Under the pieces are notes generated by a model, which had not been told where the DNA came from, did no database searches, and saw only the letters and a program-made list of their open reading frames with translations. Positions 43,308 through 52,938 of a stretch of DNA of 64,000 bases are shown piece after piece. The first letter of the stretch is position 1. Every line of letters begins with the position of its first letter. Source of the stretch: an uncultured Lachnospiraceae bacterium (lineage in GTDB: Bacteria > Bacillota > Clostridia > Lachnospirales > Lachnospiraceae); the NCBI GenBank assembly GCA_902801515.1, contig CADCII010000006.1, positions 1-64,000 of the forward strand, written 5' to 3'. A program made the position numbers and the translations under genes.

Positions 43308-43933
43308 TGAAGATCGCAGTTCTTGTTTCAGGAGGCGGAACCAATCTGCAGGCGATCATTGACGCGGTCCGTGAGGGAAAGATCACGGACACTGAGATCT
43401 GTCTGGTTCTGTCCAACAATAAAAACGCATATGCGCTGGAGAGAGCAGAAAAGGCAGGGATACCGGCGCTTTCCATATCCCCGAAAGAGTATGATTCAAG
43501 GGATAAGTTCAACGACGCTATGCTGGAGGCAGTCCGCAGCTCCGAGGCTGAGCTGGTGGTGCTGGCAGGATTCTTATGCGTGATCCCGCCAAAGATGGTT
43601 GAAGCCTATCCGAACAGGATCATCAATATCCATCCGTCCCTTATCCCGTCTTTCTGCGGTACCGGATATTACGGTCTTAAGGTCCATGAGGCGGCGCTTG
43701 AACGCGGAGTCAGGGTGTCCGGCGCGACAGTTCATTTTGTGGACGCGGGAACGGACACAGGACCGATCATCCTGCAGAAGGCGGTGGAAGTGCTGGACGG
43801 CGACACCCCGAAAGATCTGCAGCTTCGTATCATGGAGCAGGCTGAGTGGAAGATACTGCCGGAAGCGATACAGCTGATCGTGCATGGAAGAGTTAAAACA
43901 GAAGGACGAAGAGTCATAATCGCGGAGGACTAA
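43304..43933 (+). CDS. purN: Phosphoribosylglycinamide formyltransferase
   Basis: 209 residues. [17 protein letters not shown] (phosphate loop), [15 protein letters not shown] with the catalytic Asn-His pair, [19 protein letters not shown] with the catalytic Asp. It formylates GAR with 10-formyl-tetrahydrofolate. Starts overlapping purM and ends directly against purD. Confidence 0.95.
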   Translation: MMKIAVLVSGGGTNLQAIIDAVREGKITDTEICLVLSNNKNAYALERAEKAGIPALSISPKEYDSRDKFNDAMLEAVRSSEAELVVLAGFLCVIPPKMVEAYPNRIINIHPSLIPSFCGTGYYGLKVHEAALERGVRVSGATVHFVDAGTDTGPIILQKAVEVLDGDTPKDLQLRIMEQAEWKILPEAIQLIVHGRVKTEGRRVIIAED

Positions 43934-45208
43934 ATGAAAATTCTTATTGTTGGAAGCGGCGGGAGAGAACATGTCATTGCGTGGAAATGCGCCAGGAGCC
44001 CGAAGGTAGAAAAGATCTACTGCGCTCCGGGCAATGCCGGCATTGCCGAGGTTGCGCAGCTGGTTCCCCTGAAGGCAGACCAGTTTGAAGAGCTGGCTGA
44101 TTTTGCACAGAGCCATGAGATCGATCTTACTGTCATAGGAATGGACGATCCCCTGGTCGGAGGCATTGTCGATGTGTTTGAAGCGCGCGGACTGCGCGTG
44201 TTCGGTCCCAGAAAGAACGCAGCGATCCTGGAGGGAAGCAAGGCCTTTTCCAAGGATCTGATGAAGAAATACAATATTCCTACCGCGGCTTATGAGACCT
44301 TCACAGACAAGGAAAAAGCCATTGATTATCTGAAGAGCCAGGCGACATTCCCGATCGTGCTGAAGGCCAGCGGCCTTGCGCTGGGAAAGGGCGTACTGAT
44401 CTGTGAGACGCTGGAGGAAGCGCTGGAAGGCACGGAAGAGATCATGGGCGTGAAAAAGTTCGGGTCTGCCGGCGACGAGATGGTCATTGAGGAGTTCATG
44501 ACCGGACGAGAGGTTTCTGTCCTGAGCTTTGTTGACGGCACACATATCAAGGAGATGGCATCCGCGCAGGATCATAAGAGAGCCGGCGACGGAGACACCG
44601 GGCTGAACACAGGCGGCATGGGGAATTTCTCTCCCAGCCCGTTCTACACGGAAGAAGTACAGCAGTTCTGCCGGGAGAAGATCTTCCAGCCTACCGTAGA
44701 TGCTATGAAGGCAGAAGGCAGAGAGTTCAAGGGAGTCATTTTCTTCGGACTGATGCTGACGGAAAACGGTCCCAAAGTCCTGGAGTACAACTGCCGTTTC
44801 GGCGATCCGGAGGCGCAGGTCGTTCTTCCCAGGATGGAAAATGATATCGTGGATGTTTTTGATGCCTGCATTGACGGGACTCTGGACCAGATCGACCTGA
44901 AGTTTTCCGATGATGCTTGCGTATGTGTCGTGCTTGCGTCGGACGGCTATCCGGTAGCTTATGAGAAGGGCAAGGAGATCCGGGGGCTGGAGAACTTTGC
45001 CGGAAAAGATGATTATTTCTGCTTCCATGCAGGAACGGCAGTAAAAGACGGCAGGATCGTCACAAACGGCGGCCGCGTACTTGGCATAACCGCGCTTGGC
45101 AAAGATCTGAAAGAAGCCAGGGCAAAGGCATATGAAGCAGTGGAATGGGTCGATTTTGACAATAAGTACTGCAGACATGATATCGCAAAAGCGATTGATG
45201 AGGTATAA
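43934..45208 (+). CDS. purD: Phosphoribosylamine-glycine ligase
   Basis: 424 residues, typical. ILIVGSGGREHVIAWK at the N-terminus, PIVLKASGLALGKGVLIC (ATP grasp), GEMVIEEFMTGREVSVLSF and LEYNCRFGDPEAQVVLPR (metal site). It joins phosphoribosylamine and glycine to GAR. The ATG follows the purN stop without a gap. Confidence 0.95.
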   Translation: MKILIVGSGGREHVIAWKCARSPKVEKIYCAPGNAGIAEVAQLVPLKADQFEELADFAQSHEIDLTVIGMDDPLVGGIVDVFEARGLRVFGPRKNAAILEGSKAFSKDLMKKYNIPTAAYETFTDKEKAIDYLKSQATFPIVLKASGLALGKGVLICETLEEALEGTEEIMGVKKFGSAGDEMVIEEFMTGREVSVLSFVDGTHIKEMASAQDHKRAGDGDTGLNTGGMGNFSPSPFYTEEVQQFCREKIFQPTVDAMKAEGREFKGVIFFGLMLTENGPKVLEYNCRFGDPEAQVVLPRMENDIVDVFDACIDGTLDQIDLKFSDDACVCVVLASDGYPVAYEKGKEIRGLENFAGKDDYFCFHAGTAVKDGRIVTNGGRVLGITALGKDLKEARAKAYEAVEWVDFDNKYCRHDIAKAIDEV

Positions 45209-45242
45209 TCAGAGAAAAGTCGGTTTAACTGGAGGTTTCACA

Positions 45243-46571
45243 ATGAAGACAACAAGACGGTTCACTTTTTTGGCCGTGCTCTGGCTGGCTGTGACGATGA
45301 TGCTTTTATGCGCAGGGACAGCATTCGCGTCGGATGACAATTCGCTGTCAGATCTGGGGATCACAACACAGGGAGCAACGGTCTCCCCGGATTTCCGCTA
45401 TGACATCTGGGAGTATTCGGTGCAGGTTCCGGCAGGGACGAAGGAACTGGAACTTACCCCCCGGGCAACGAATCCGGGTGCAACGATTAATTCTGTCAGC
45501 GGGACAACACTGAACGATGACGGGACCGGCAAAGTGGTGATCACAGTCACCAGCGAGAGCGGCAATGCGATCGAGTATGTGCTGAATGTTTCGTCTGCCC
45601 GCGGAGCAGTGGATCCGGCTGCAGCGATCGCTGCAAATGAGAGTTCCTCCAATGTTACCATGGACACAGAGGTGGTGCAGAGCGAGGTAGAGACCGAGGA
45701 TCCGCGCTACGTGAAGGTCGACCGCAATTCGCTGGTTGATGCCGAGAATACGATCGAAAAGCTCCAGACAGAGATCACTGCCCAGAGAGAGCACATCCGT
45801 CTTCTGACCTATGTGCTGTACGGACTGATCGCAGTCTCAATCGTATTCCTGTTCATTCTGATCAGCCTGCTGCTGCGCAGAAGGGATCTGTCACACGAAC
45901 TGCGTGAGTACCGGGCAAATGATCCCTACCGGACGAAGAACGGACCCGTTTCTGCTCCTGTAGCCGAAGACGGCTGGGGAGACTGGGGAGACGAGGAGGA
46001 GACCCCTTCTGCCGGGAAGGGTGCAAAGGCAAAGAAAAAGAAAAAGGGTAAAGGCGCGGATGCTGACGACGGATGGGGAGATGAACCAGCCAATGCGCAG
46101 ACCAGCTGGACCGATACACATATCGGAACTCCGGTGCAGCCGTCCAGAAGACCCCCGCAGCATTCTGATGATACGAAGATGTACCGCACAGCTCCGCAGA
46201 ACCGTGCTCAGAATGTCCCGAAGGACGTGACGAAGGATCTGAGCCGCGTCAATAAGGCAGAGGCGAAGGCGATGAAGAAAGCTGCCGCCGCCGAGGCAAA
46301 GGCAGAGCAGGATGCGCGCAAGGCAGCTGCTGCAAGGGCAGCGGAGGCAAAGAGACAGGCAGAGCAGGCGAGGAAGCTTGCGCAGCAGAATGAGGCGGCC
46401 AGAGAAGCTCAGGAGAGAGCTCTTGAGAAGGCTGAGCGTGAAAAAGCCGCTCAGGAAAAGGCTGCTCAGAAGAGGGCTGCACAGAACAAAGCTGCACAGG
46501 CAGAACCAGCGCCGGTCAAGGCAGAACCTGCAGCAGGCAAGGGTGTTGAGATCGATATGATCGATCTTTAA
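45243..46571 (+). CDS. Membrane protein: signal peptide, cadherin-like domain, TM, charged cytoplasmic tail
   Basis: 442 residues from the ATG behind GGAGGTTTCACA. A signal peptide (ending GTAFASDD) leads to a cadherin-like beta-sandwich domain (about residues 38-120: LSDLGITTQGATVSPDF, YEYSVQVPAGT-like strand, IEYVLNVS), a short helical spacer, one membrane segment near residues 190-215 (VLYGLIAVSIVFLFILISLLL), then a cytoplasmic tail rich in Trp-Gly-Asp/Glu and Lys and a long Ala/Lys/Glu/Gln coiled-coil. It probably tethers something inside the cell to the wall; no enzyme domain is visible. Located between purD and clpC. Confidence 0.7.
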   Translation: MKTTRRFTFLAVLWLAVTMMLLCAGTAFASDDNSLSDLGITTQGATVSPDFRYDIWEYSVQVPAGTKELELTPRATNPGATINSVSGTTLNDDGTGKVVITVTSESGNAIEYVLNVSSARGAVDPAAAIAANESSSNVTMDTEVVQSEVETEDPRYVKVDRNSLVDAENTIEKLQTEITAQREHIRLLTYVLYGLIAVSIVFLFILISLLLRRRDLSHELREYRANDPYRTKNGPVSAPVAEDGWGDWGDEEETPSAGKGAKAKKKKKGKGADADDGWGDEPANAQTSWTDTHIGTPVQPSRRPPQHSDDTKMYRTAPQNRAQNVPKDVTKDLSRVNKAEAKAMKKAAAAEAKAEQDARKAAAARAAEAKRQAEQARKLAQQNEAAREAQERALEKAEREKAAQEKAAQKRAAQNKAAQAEPAPVKAEPAAGKGVEIDMIDL

Positions 46572-46587
46572 GCTATAAGGAAAATGA

Positions 46588-49098
46588 ATGGAACTTCAGA
46601 ATAAATATACGACAGCAGCTATGCGTGCACTGGAAATGGCGGCAGAAGCTGCGGCAGCAGAAGGGAGCGAATCAGTAGGAACTGAATATCTGCTCCTGGG
46701 GCTGACTGCAGTACCCGAAGGAACCGCCAGTGTGGTGCTGCGCGAATATGATGTTACACAGGAATCAGTCAATGCTCTGGTGAGGGAACTGATCGATCCC
46801 CGCCCGCAGGACGGCGAGGGCGGAAAGGGTGCGCGGAAGAGAGGCCGCAGGAAAGCTTCAGGGAAGGATCCCTTCTCAAAACTTACCCCCCGTTCCAGGA
46901 TGGCCCTGCGCACAGCAGGAGAACAGGCAGTTTATTTCTTCTCCAAAGATGTAGGGACGGAGCATATCCTCCTGGCCCTTATGAGAGATGTGGACTGCAA
47001 CGCGGCGAAACTGCTCCACACGAAACAGGTTGATTTCCAGGCGATGTACACCAAGATCCTGGATATCATAGGCGTGTCAGATGAACAGCTCTCGGAATAT
47101 CTGCAGATGGTCATGCAGACTTCGGGAGGCGGCAGCGCCAGTCCGACCCCGATGCTGGATCAGTTTTCCAGGGATATGACCTATGCGGTAAAAGAGGGGA
47201 AGATCGATCCGATCATCGGCAGAAATGCCGAAACCGAACGTATCTGCCAGATTCTGTGCAGAAGGACCAAGAATAATCCCTGCCTGATAGGAGAGCCGGG
47301 CGTCGGCAAGACTGCCATCGTCGAAGGGCTTGCGGAGAGGATCGTCAGCGGAAGTGTTCCGGAGCCTCTTCAGAACAAGAGGATCGTCGCACTGGATATG
47401 GCCGCCATGGTAGCCGGATCCAAGTACAGGGGAGAATTTGAGGAGCGCATCAAGCGTGTTCTCGGCGAGGCAGCAGGCTCTCCGGATGTTCTTCTGTTTA
47501 TCGATGAGCTCCATACAATCATCGGTGCCGGAGGATCGGAAGGCGCGCTTGACGCTGCGAATATCATGAAGCCCATGCTTTCCAGGGGCGAGATCCAGGT
47601 GATCGGCGCCACGACGGTCGATGAATACCGCAAGCATGTGGAGAAGGACGCAGCGCTTGCAAGAAGGTTCCAGCCGATCATGGTGGACGAACCGACGCAG
47701 GAAGAGAGTGTCGAGATCCTGAAAGGCCTGCGCGAAGTTTATGAGAAGCATCATGGCGTGAAACTCCCGGATGAGACACTGGAAGCGGCAGTCACTCTGT
47801 CCGCAAGATATATATCCGACCGGTTCCTTCCGGACAAGGCTATCGACCTGATGGATGAGGCCTGCTCCAAACGGCAGCTGGGTTATTACCAGGCAAGTCC
47901 GAAACTCTCCGGGATGGAGAAAGAACTTGCTGATCTGAAGGTAAGCCTGGAAGAAGCTCTCTCATCCGGGGATCTGGAGCTTTCCCGCAAACTTCATGAG
48001 AAGGCGGACAAGCTTCAGGCGAAGCTGGATGGAAAGAAGAGCTCTGAGCGGAGCAAGTCAGCTGCAAAGGCTATGACCGTTACGCCGGAAGATATCGCGC
48101 AGACGGTATCCGGATGGACCAAGATCCCGGTGCAGAAACTGACAGAAGATGAGAGCAGGCGCCTGATTCGGCTGGAGAAGACGCTTCACGGACGCATCAT
48201 AGGCCAGGAAGAAGCTGTCAGCGCCGTAGCAAAGGCGATCCGCAGAGGACGTGCCGGACTGAAAGACCCGAAACGTCCGATCGGTTCATTTTTATTCCTG
48301 GGCCCCACCGGCGTCGGAAAAACTGAACTGTCCAAGGCACTTGCGGAAACTGTATTTGGCTCTGAAAGCTCCATGATCCGCGTGGACATGTCGGAGTACA
48401 TGGAGAAATTCGACGTTTCGAAGCTGGTAGGCTCGCCTCCCGGATATGTCGGGTATGACGAAGGCGGGCAGCTTTCAGAGCAGGTCAGGAGACATCCCTA
48501 CAGCGTAGTCCTGTTCGATGAGATCGAGAAGGCGCATCCGGATATCTTCAATATACTGCTCCAGGTTCTGGACGAAGGACACATCACGGATTCCCAGGGC
48601 CGCAGAGTAGACTTCAAGAATACGATCCTGATCATGACGTCCAACGCAGGCGCGCAGGCGATCCTGAACCCGAAACGTCTGGGATTCGGATCCGGAGATG
48701 ATGCGAAGGCCAACTATGAGGCGATGAAGGAATCCGTCATGGGAGAGATCCGCCGGATCTTCAAGCCCGAGTTCCTGAACCGTATCGACGACACGATCGT
48801 ATTCCATTCACTGTCGCGTGAAGAGATCAAAAAGATCGTTACACTTCTTCTCAAAGACCTGAAGAAGAGAGCAAAGGAGCAGATGGGGATCACTCTGAAA
48901 GTGAGAAATTCAGTGCGTGATCACATTGCCGAGAAGGGATTTGACGAGAAGTACGGCGCCAGACCGCTTAAGAGAGCCATCCAGAGCGATATCGAAGATG
49001 AGCTTGCAGAGAACATATTATCTGGTAATATTAAGGCAGGACAGACCGTAGTCTGTTCCATGAAAGCAAACAACATCGTGTTTCAATCGGAGGAGTAA
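46588..49098 (+). CDS. clpC: ATP-dependent Clp protease ATP-binding subunit ClpC
   Basis: 836 residues. An N-terminal Clp_N repeat pair (1-150), Walker A GEPGVGKTA near residue 234, Walker B LLFIDELHT, a short middle region with a UVR-like helix (ALSSGDLELSRKLHEKADKL), and a second AAA+ module with GPTGVGKTE near 571, SEYMEKFDVSKLVGSPPGY and sensor motifs, ending in the D2 small domain. It unfolds substrates for ClpP. The family is also called ClpA/B; the UVR-like piece and length fit ClpC. No ctsR/mcsAB genes are next to it, unlike the Bacillus operon. Confidence 0.9.
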   Translation: MELQNKYTTAAMRALEMAAEAAAAEGSESVGTEYLLLGLTAVPEGTASVVLREYDVTQESVNALVRELIDPRPQDGEGGKGARKRGRRKASGKDPFSKLTPRSRMALRTAGEQAVYFFSKDVGTEHILLALMRDVDCNAAKLLHTKQVDFQAMYTKILDIIGVSDEQLSEYLQMVMQTSGGGSASPTPMLDQFSRDMTYAVKEGKIDPIIGRNAETERICQILCRRTKNNPCLIGEPGVGKTAIVEGLAERIVSGSVPEPLQNKRIVALDMAAMVAGSKYRGEFEERIKRVLGEAAGSPDVLLFIDELHTIIGAGGSEGALDAANIMKPMLSRGEIQVIGATTVDEYRKHVEKDAALARRFQPIMVDEPTQEESVEILKGLREVYEKHHGVKLPDETLEAAVTLSARYISDRFLPDKAIDLMDEACSKRQLGYYQASPKLSGMEKELADLKVSLEEALSSGDLELSRKLHEKADKLQAKLDGKKSSERSKSAAKAMTVTPEDIAQTVSGWTKIPVQKLTEDESRRLIRLEKTLHGRIIGQEEAVSAVAKAIRRGRAGLKDPKRPIGSFLFLGPTGVGKTELSKALAETVFGSESSMIRVDMSEYMEKFDVSKLVGSPPGYVGYDEGGQLSEQVRRHPYSVVLFDEIEKAHPDIFNILLQVLDEGHITDSQGRRVDFKNTILIMTSNAGAQAILNPKRLGFGSGDDAKANYEAMKESVMGEIRRIFKPEFLNRIDDTIVFHSLSREEIKKIVTLLLKDLKKRAKEQMGITLKVRNSVRDHIAEKGFDEKYGARPLKRAIQSDIEDELAENILSGNIKAGQTVVCSMKANNIVFQSEE

Positions 49099-49101
49099 AA
49101 G

Positions 49102-49515
49102 ATGTCGGTTGTAAAGGATCTGATTGTAGCGGGAAATGACGGAAGCCTCAGTTTTGGCAATTATGAACTCCCGGAGAAGGCAAAAAAAAGCGGATTCGAA
49201 GTGAAGGGTGACAGCTATAAGGTCAAGACCTACAGCGCGTCCACAAGACTTGAGAAAAATGACTCACTGGTATATGAATCCGAGCCCGGAACAGCAGTGC
49301 AGGATTTTATCTGGAATGAAAACGGACTGTCCTTCACAGTGGAGTGCCCGGGCGACTGCCAGATCGTGCTGGGACTTGCGGACGATGCGACCTACCGTAT
49401 CATTATTGACGGGAAGGACACCGGCATGATGGAGACCGGAATGGGCGGCAAGCTTGTCCTGTCTGTTGAGATGCCCGAGAGCGGCCTTGCGAAGGTCGAG
49501 GTTCAGAGAGCCTGA
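49102..49515 (+). CDS. Small beta-rich protein, often annotated endosialidase
   Basis: 137 residues, no signal or membrane segment. SVVKDLIVAGNDGSLSFGNY, FEVKGDSYKVKTYSA and LFVE...GLSFTVECPGDCQ-type beta strands match a conserved Clostridial family carrying the automatic label endosialidase; no catalytic residues can be pointed to and I would not trust the label. It starts 3 bases after the clpC stop behind GGAGGAGTAAAAG, so it is co-expressed with clpC. Confidence 0.65.
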   Translation: MSVVKDLIVAGNDGSLSFGNYELPEKAKKSGFEVKGDSYKVKTYSASTRLEKNDSLVYESEPGTAVQDFIWNENGLSFTVECPGDCQIVLGLADDATYRIIIDGKDTGMMETGMGGKLVLSVEMPESGLAKVEVQRA

Positions 49516-49553
49516 CCAGAAGATCCATGTAAAACACGTATAAATGATAACCG

Positions 49554-49582
49554 GACCCGGAGAACGCTCAGCGCTCCGGGTC
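49554..49582 (+). terminator. Hairpin after the clpC unit
   Basis: GACCCGGAG pairs with CTCCGGGTC, with an inner CGC/GCG pair past a two-base bulge. Followed by TGTTAGG rather than a full T-run. Confidence 0.65.
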
Positions 49583-49608
49583 TGTTAGGCAGAAAGGAGA
49601 ATATCATT

Positions 49609-50277
49609 ATGATCACACAGATTTATTCCATTCAGACAGCAGAAGAAGCACTGGCATGTATCGAGGCAGGAGCAGACCGTATCGGACTGCTTGTAGGCGT
49701 CCACGGAGGCAAATTCCCGTGCGCGATCACACAGGATAAAGCGAAAGAGATCTTCGACGCGATCGAAGGCAAGGCAGTGCGTGTACTGATCTCAGTCGAA
49801 TATACCGCAGACGCCGTACTTGCGCAGACCAAAGCACTTATGCCTGACGTCCTTCATCTGTGCGCAAACTTTGAAGGAAGCGCGGAATTTGCAGAGCGCC
49901 TTCGCAGAGAGATCCCTGGCGTGAAACTGATGGAAGCCGTAGGGATCACCGGACCTGAGAGCATTGAAGACGCAAGAGTAAAAGCAGGTTATGCAGACAT
50001 CCTGATCCTGGACACGGTATCCAAGACCGTTCCGGGCGTAGGAGCAGCAGGAGAAGTCAACGACTGGAACATTGACAAAGCCATCGTTGACATGGTCGAC
50101 ATCCCGGTCATCCTTGCAGGCGGCCTGGGACCGGACAATGTTGCAGCAGCCATCGAAGCAGTCCATCCGGACGGCGTGGATTCCCTGACGAAGACGTCTG
50201 ATAAGGAAAACGGAGAGCTCGTGCGCAAGAATATCGACAAGGTCCGCGAATTCTGCAGGATCGCGCATACATATTGA
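49609..50277 (+). CDS. TrpF-like TIM-barrel protein (phosphoribosylanthranilate isomerase family, atypical)
   Basis: 222 residues forming a (beta/alpha)8 barrel. PVILAGGLGPDNVAAAIE and PDGVDSLTKTSDKENG near residues 165-200 match the phosphate-binding end of TrpF, and ADILILDTVSKT carries the Asp expected at the TrpF acid position. The N-terminal KxCGxT motif, whose Cys is the catalytic base of true TrpF, is replaced by QIYSIQT, so isomerase activity on PRA is unlikely. There are no other trp genes near. It is followed 6 bases later by a PfkB sugar kinase, which suggests a joint role in metabolism of a phosphorylated sugar. Ribosome site AGAAAGGAGAATATC. Confidence 0.7.
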   Translation: MITQIYSIQTAEEALACIEAGADRIGLLVGVHGGKFPCAITQDKAKEIFDAIEGKAVRVLISVEYTADAVLAQTKALMPDVLHLCANFEGSAEFAERLRREIPGVKLMEAVGITGPESIEDARVKAGYADILILDTVSKTVPGVGAAGEVNDWNIDKAIVDMVDIPVILAGGLGPDNVAAAIEAVHPDGVDSLTKTSDKENGELVRKNIDKVREFCRIAHTY

Positions 50278-50283
50278 GAAGGG

Positions 50284-51282
50284 ATGGCAACTGTGCAGAT
50301 CATATGTGTTGGGGACTTGTGCTGCGACCTGATCGTGCCATTCGGAAAGATGCAGGAAGCGCTGAGAAGCGGAGACATCTCTAAAGAGGTGACAGACAGG
50401 CTGCAGGTAACCATGCAGTGCGGAGGCTCCGTCGGCAATGTCGCGCGGCATCTGGGCAGACTGAATACGCATCCCGTTTTTATCACACCGCTTAAAAAAG
50501 ACAGTCTCGGGGAATACCTTTCCTCCGAGATGGAGAAGAATGGCGTGGACATGAGCTGGGCAGCGCCGTGCGAAAAATCTAACATGTACTGTGTCGCTGT
50601 CCTGGACCAGACCGGTGAGCGAACCATGTTCTGCTTTGTTCCGCCCTGGGCGGATTTTCCACGATTCAGCGAGAAGAGCTTTGAAGCGATTCCGGAAACT
50701 GCCTGCTGGAAGCAGGCAGATGAGGCACAGGCTTCGGAAGAGGAGATCCTCTTTACCAGCGGAATGGCAATCCTGGAGGATGTGGAAAATAATAAAGCAG
50801 TCCTGGATTTTTTCAAGCGAAGAAAAGCAGCCGGCGCGAAGGTCGTATTTGACCTGAACGTCAGGGCAGAATCCTACGGATATGAGGGCGAGAGGAAAAG
50901 GGCGATGGAGGAGATGATCGCGCTCAGTGATATCCTCCTGGGTTCCGGAAGAGAAGAGTTCAGCCAGGTGACCGGAAGAGATGATATCCGGGAAGCGGCC
51001 CGTTATCTGCTTAGCCGGGGAGCGGGCACGGTCATCGCCAGAGACGGTGGAAGAGAGATCCTGGTCCTTTCGGGGGAGAAAGGCTCAGAGACTGTCGATG
51101 CTCTCATACCGGTAAAGCCGGTGGTTCCGGTCTCAACGCTTGGCGCAGGCGACAGTTTTGACGCGAAATTCCTCGAGGCAGTCGCTGACGGTGAGAAGAT
51201 CACGGAGGCAGTCAGGAAAGCCTCCGATTACGCCGGGGATTATATCTCAGGCAATATTCCGGCAGGAAATGAACAGGCATAA
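50284..51282 (+). CDS. PfkB-family carbohydrate kinase
   Basis: 332 residues. ICVGDLCCDLIVP at the N-terminus, MQCGGSVGNVARHLGRLN (family signature 1) near residue 42 and VSTLGAGDSFDAKFLEAV with the catalytic Asp near 280 (signature 2). It phosphorylates a sugar or nucleoside; the substrate cannot be read from sequence. Ribosome site AGAAGGG. Coupled to the TrpF-like gene by a 6-base gap and followed by radA 12 bases later. Confidence 0.85.
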   Translation: MATVQIICVGDLCCDLIVPFGKMQEALRSGDISKEVTDRLQVTMQCGGSVGNVARHLGRLNTHPVFITPLKKDSLGEYLSSEMEKNGVDMSWAAPCEKSNMYCVAVLDQTGERTMFCFVPPWADFPRFSEKSFEAIPETACWKQADEAQASEEEILFTSGMAILEDVENNKAVLDFFKRRKAAGAKVVFDLNVRAESYGYEGERKRAMEEMIALSDILLGSGREEFSQVTGRDDIREAARYLLSRGAGTVIARDGGREILVLSGEKGSETVDALIPVKPVVPVSTLGAGDSFDAKFLEAVADGEKITEAVRKASDYAGDYISGNIPAGNEQA

Positions 51283-51294
51283 AAGGTAATCATT

Positions 51295-52899
51295 ATGGCA
51301 AAAGCAAAGGCAACGGTATTCTTCTGTCAGAACTGCGGATATGAGTCGGCCAAATGGATGGGGCAGTGTCCTGCCTGCAGAGAGTGGAATACCTTTGTGG
51401 AAGAGCCCACGGCGGTGTCCTCTTCAGCTAAGAACGGGTCCAAACCGACCGCCGGCGTTGTGCGGTGGGGGAGTCTGGGACTGGATGCAAAAGACGGTTC
51501 AGCCGGTCCCGGCAAAGCGGGAAAAGGGCGCAATAAGAAAGCCCTCCCGCTGAAGGATATAGATGTCTCAGACGCAGACCGGATGAGTACGGGCATTGCC
51601 GAGATGGACAGGGTACTGGGAGGCGGTATCGTACAGGGCTCCCTGATCCTGGTGGGCGGTGATCCCGGAATCGGCAAGTCGACATTGCTCCTGCAGGTCT
51701 GCCGCAATCTGACAAACCGGGAACCGGCAAAACAGAAACCGGCAGAACAAAAAGCGACAGCACAGAAACCGGCAGAACAAAAAGCGGCAAAACAGAAACC
51801 GGCAGAACAAAAAGCGGCAGCACAGAATCCGGCAGAAGAACTGCAGCAAGGCGCTGACGGAAAGCAGGGCGGCATCAAAGTCCTCTACGTTTCCGGGGAG
51901 GAATCTCAGCAGCAGATCAAGCTTCGCGCAAACCGCATGGGAGCGTTCGGGGATTCTCTGCTTCTGCTGTGCGAGACAAACCTGGGAGAAGTGCAGGAGG
52001 CGATCGTATCCCTGCAGCCGCAGATCGTGATCATAGACTCCATCCAGACCATGTACAGTGAAGCCGTCTCTTCCGCACCCGGATCAGTCTCACAGGTAAG
52101 AGAGACGACAGGAGTCCTTCTCCAGCTGGCGAAAGGACTCGGTGTGACGATCTTCATAGTAGGCCATGTCACAAAGGAAGGAGCTGTCGCAGGACCGAGA
52201 GTGCTGGAGCACATGGTGGATACCGTGCTCTACTTCGAAGGCGACCGGCATGCCAGCTACCGGATCCTTCACGCAGTCAAGAACCGGTTCGGCTCAACCG
52301 ATGAGATAGGCGTATTTGAGATGAAGCAGGACGGTCTTCGGGAAGTTCCGAATCCTTCTGAATTCATGCTGGACGGAAAGCCGGAAGGAACCTCAGGGTC
52401 TGTTGTAGCCTGTTCACTGGAGGGAACAAGACCGATTCTGATCGAGATACAGGCGCTGACAGCCTCAAGCAATCTTGCATATCCCAGACGTACGGCGGAT
52501 GGAGCTGACGTTAACCGCGTCAATCTCCTGCTTGCCGTTCTGGAGCGCAGGCTGGGCATGCGTCTGTCACAGATGGATGTCTACGTCAACATAGCAGGAG
52601 GAGTCCGCCTGAGAGAACCAGCCGTCGATCTGGGGATCATCATTGCAGTTATTTCCTCATTCAAGGATATCGTGATCGATGACAAGACCCTGGTATTCGG
52701 GGAAGTCGGTCTCTCCGGAGAGATCCGCTCTGTCAGCCAGGCGCCTCTGAGGGTGAGAGAAGCTGTGAAACTCGGATTCGAGAAAGTGATCCTCCCGAAA
52801 GCCTGCATGAAAGCAGCAGGCGATATAAAAGGCGTGCAGCTGATCGGGGTGAGCAATGTGAGGGAACTTCTCAGCATACTGAACGGATCGTCATACTGA
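51295..52899 (+). CDS. radA: DNA repair protein RadA with internal Lys/Gln/Pro/Ala repeat insertion
   Basis: 534 residues against a usual 450-460. An N-terminal C4 zinc finger (FCQNCGYESAKWMGQCPAC), Walker A GGDPGIGKSTLLLQV near residue 124, the RadA KNRFG motif in AVKNRFGSTDEIGVFEM near 330, and a C-terminal Lon-protease-like domain. RadA helps branch migration and processing in recombination. Right after the Walker A helix (about residues 142-184) there is a low-complexity insert built from a 30-bp DNA repeat (PAEQKAAKQK-type units), before LYVSGEESQQQIKLRANRMG resumes the normal core. The insert explains the extra length and lies on a surface loop position by homology. Confidence 0.92.
   Translation: MAKAKATVFFCQNCGYESAKWMGQCPACREWNTFVEEPTAVSSSAKNGSKPTAGVVRWGSLGLDAKDGSAGPGKAGKGRNKKALPLKDIDVSDADRMSTGIAEMDRVLGGGIVQGSLILVGGDPGIGKSTLLLQVCRNLTNREPAKQKPAEQKATAQKPAEQKAAKQKPAEQKAAAQNPAEELQQGADGKQGGIKVLYVSGEESQQQIKLRANRMGAFGDSLLLLCETNLGEVQEAIVSLQPQIVIIDSIQTMYSEAVSSAPGSVSQVRETTGVLLQLAKGLGVTIFIVGHVTKEGAVAGPRVLEHMVDTVLYFEGDRHASYRILHAVKNRFGSTDEIGVFEMKQDGLREVPNPSEFMLDGKPEGTSGSVVACSLEGTRPILIEIQALTASSNLAYPRRTADGADVNRVNLLLAVLERRLGMRLSQMDVYVNIAGGVRLREPAVDLGIIIAVISSFKDIVIDDKTLVFGEVGLSGEIRSVSQAPLRVREAVKLGFEKVILPKACMKAAGDIKGVQLIGVSNVRELLSILNGSSY
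51723..51838 (+). repeat. 30-bp tandem repeats inside radA
   Basis: CCGGCAGAA recurs at 51739, 51769, 51799 and 51829, exactly 30 bp apart, with a partial copy at 51724. Copies differ by a few bases. The unit keeps the reading frame. Confidence 0.9.
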
Positions 52900-52938
52900 A
52901 TGGATCAATATACAAAACGGACCGGCATACTGAACGGA

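Noticed and set aside
43574..45178. 534-residue minus-strand frame over purN-purD
   Set aside because: Shadow of two certain purine genes.
51568..51849. Minus-strand frame full of CRFLF repeats inside radA
   Set aside because: It is the reverse reading of the 30-bp radA repeat and has no ribosome site or family features.
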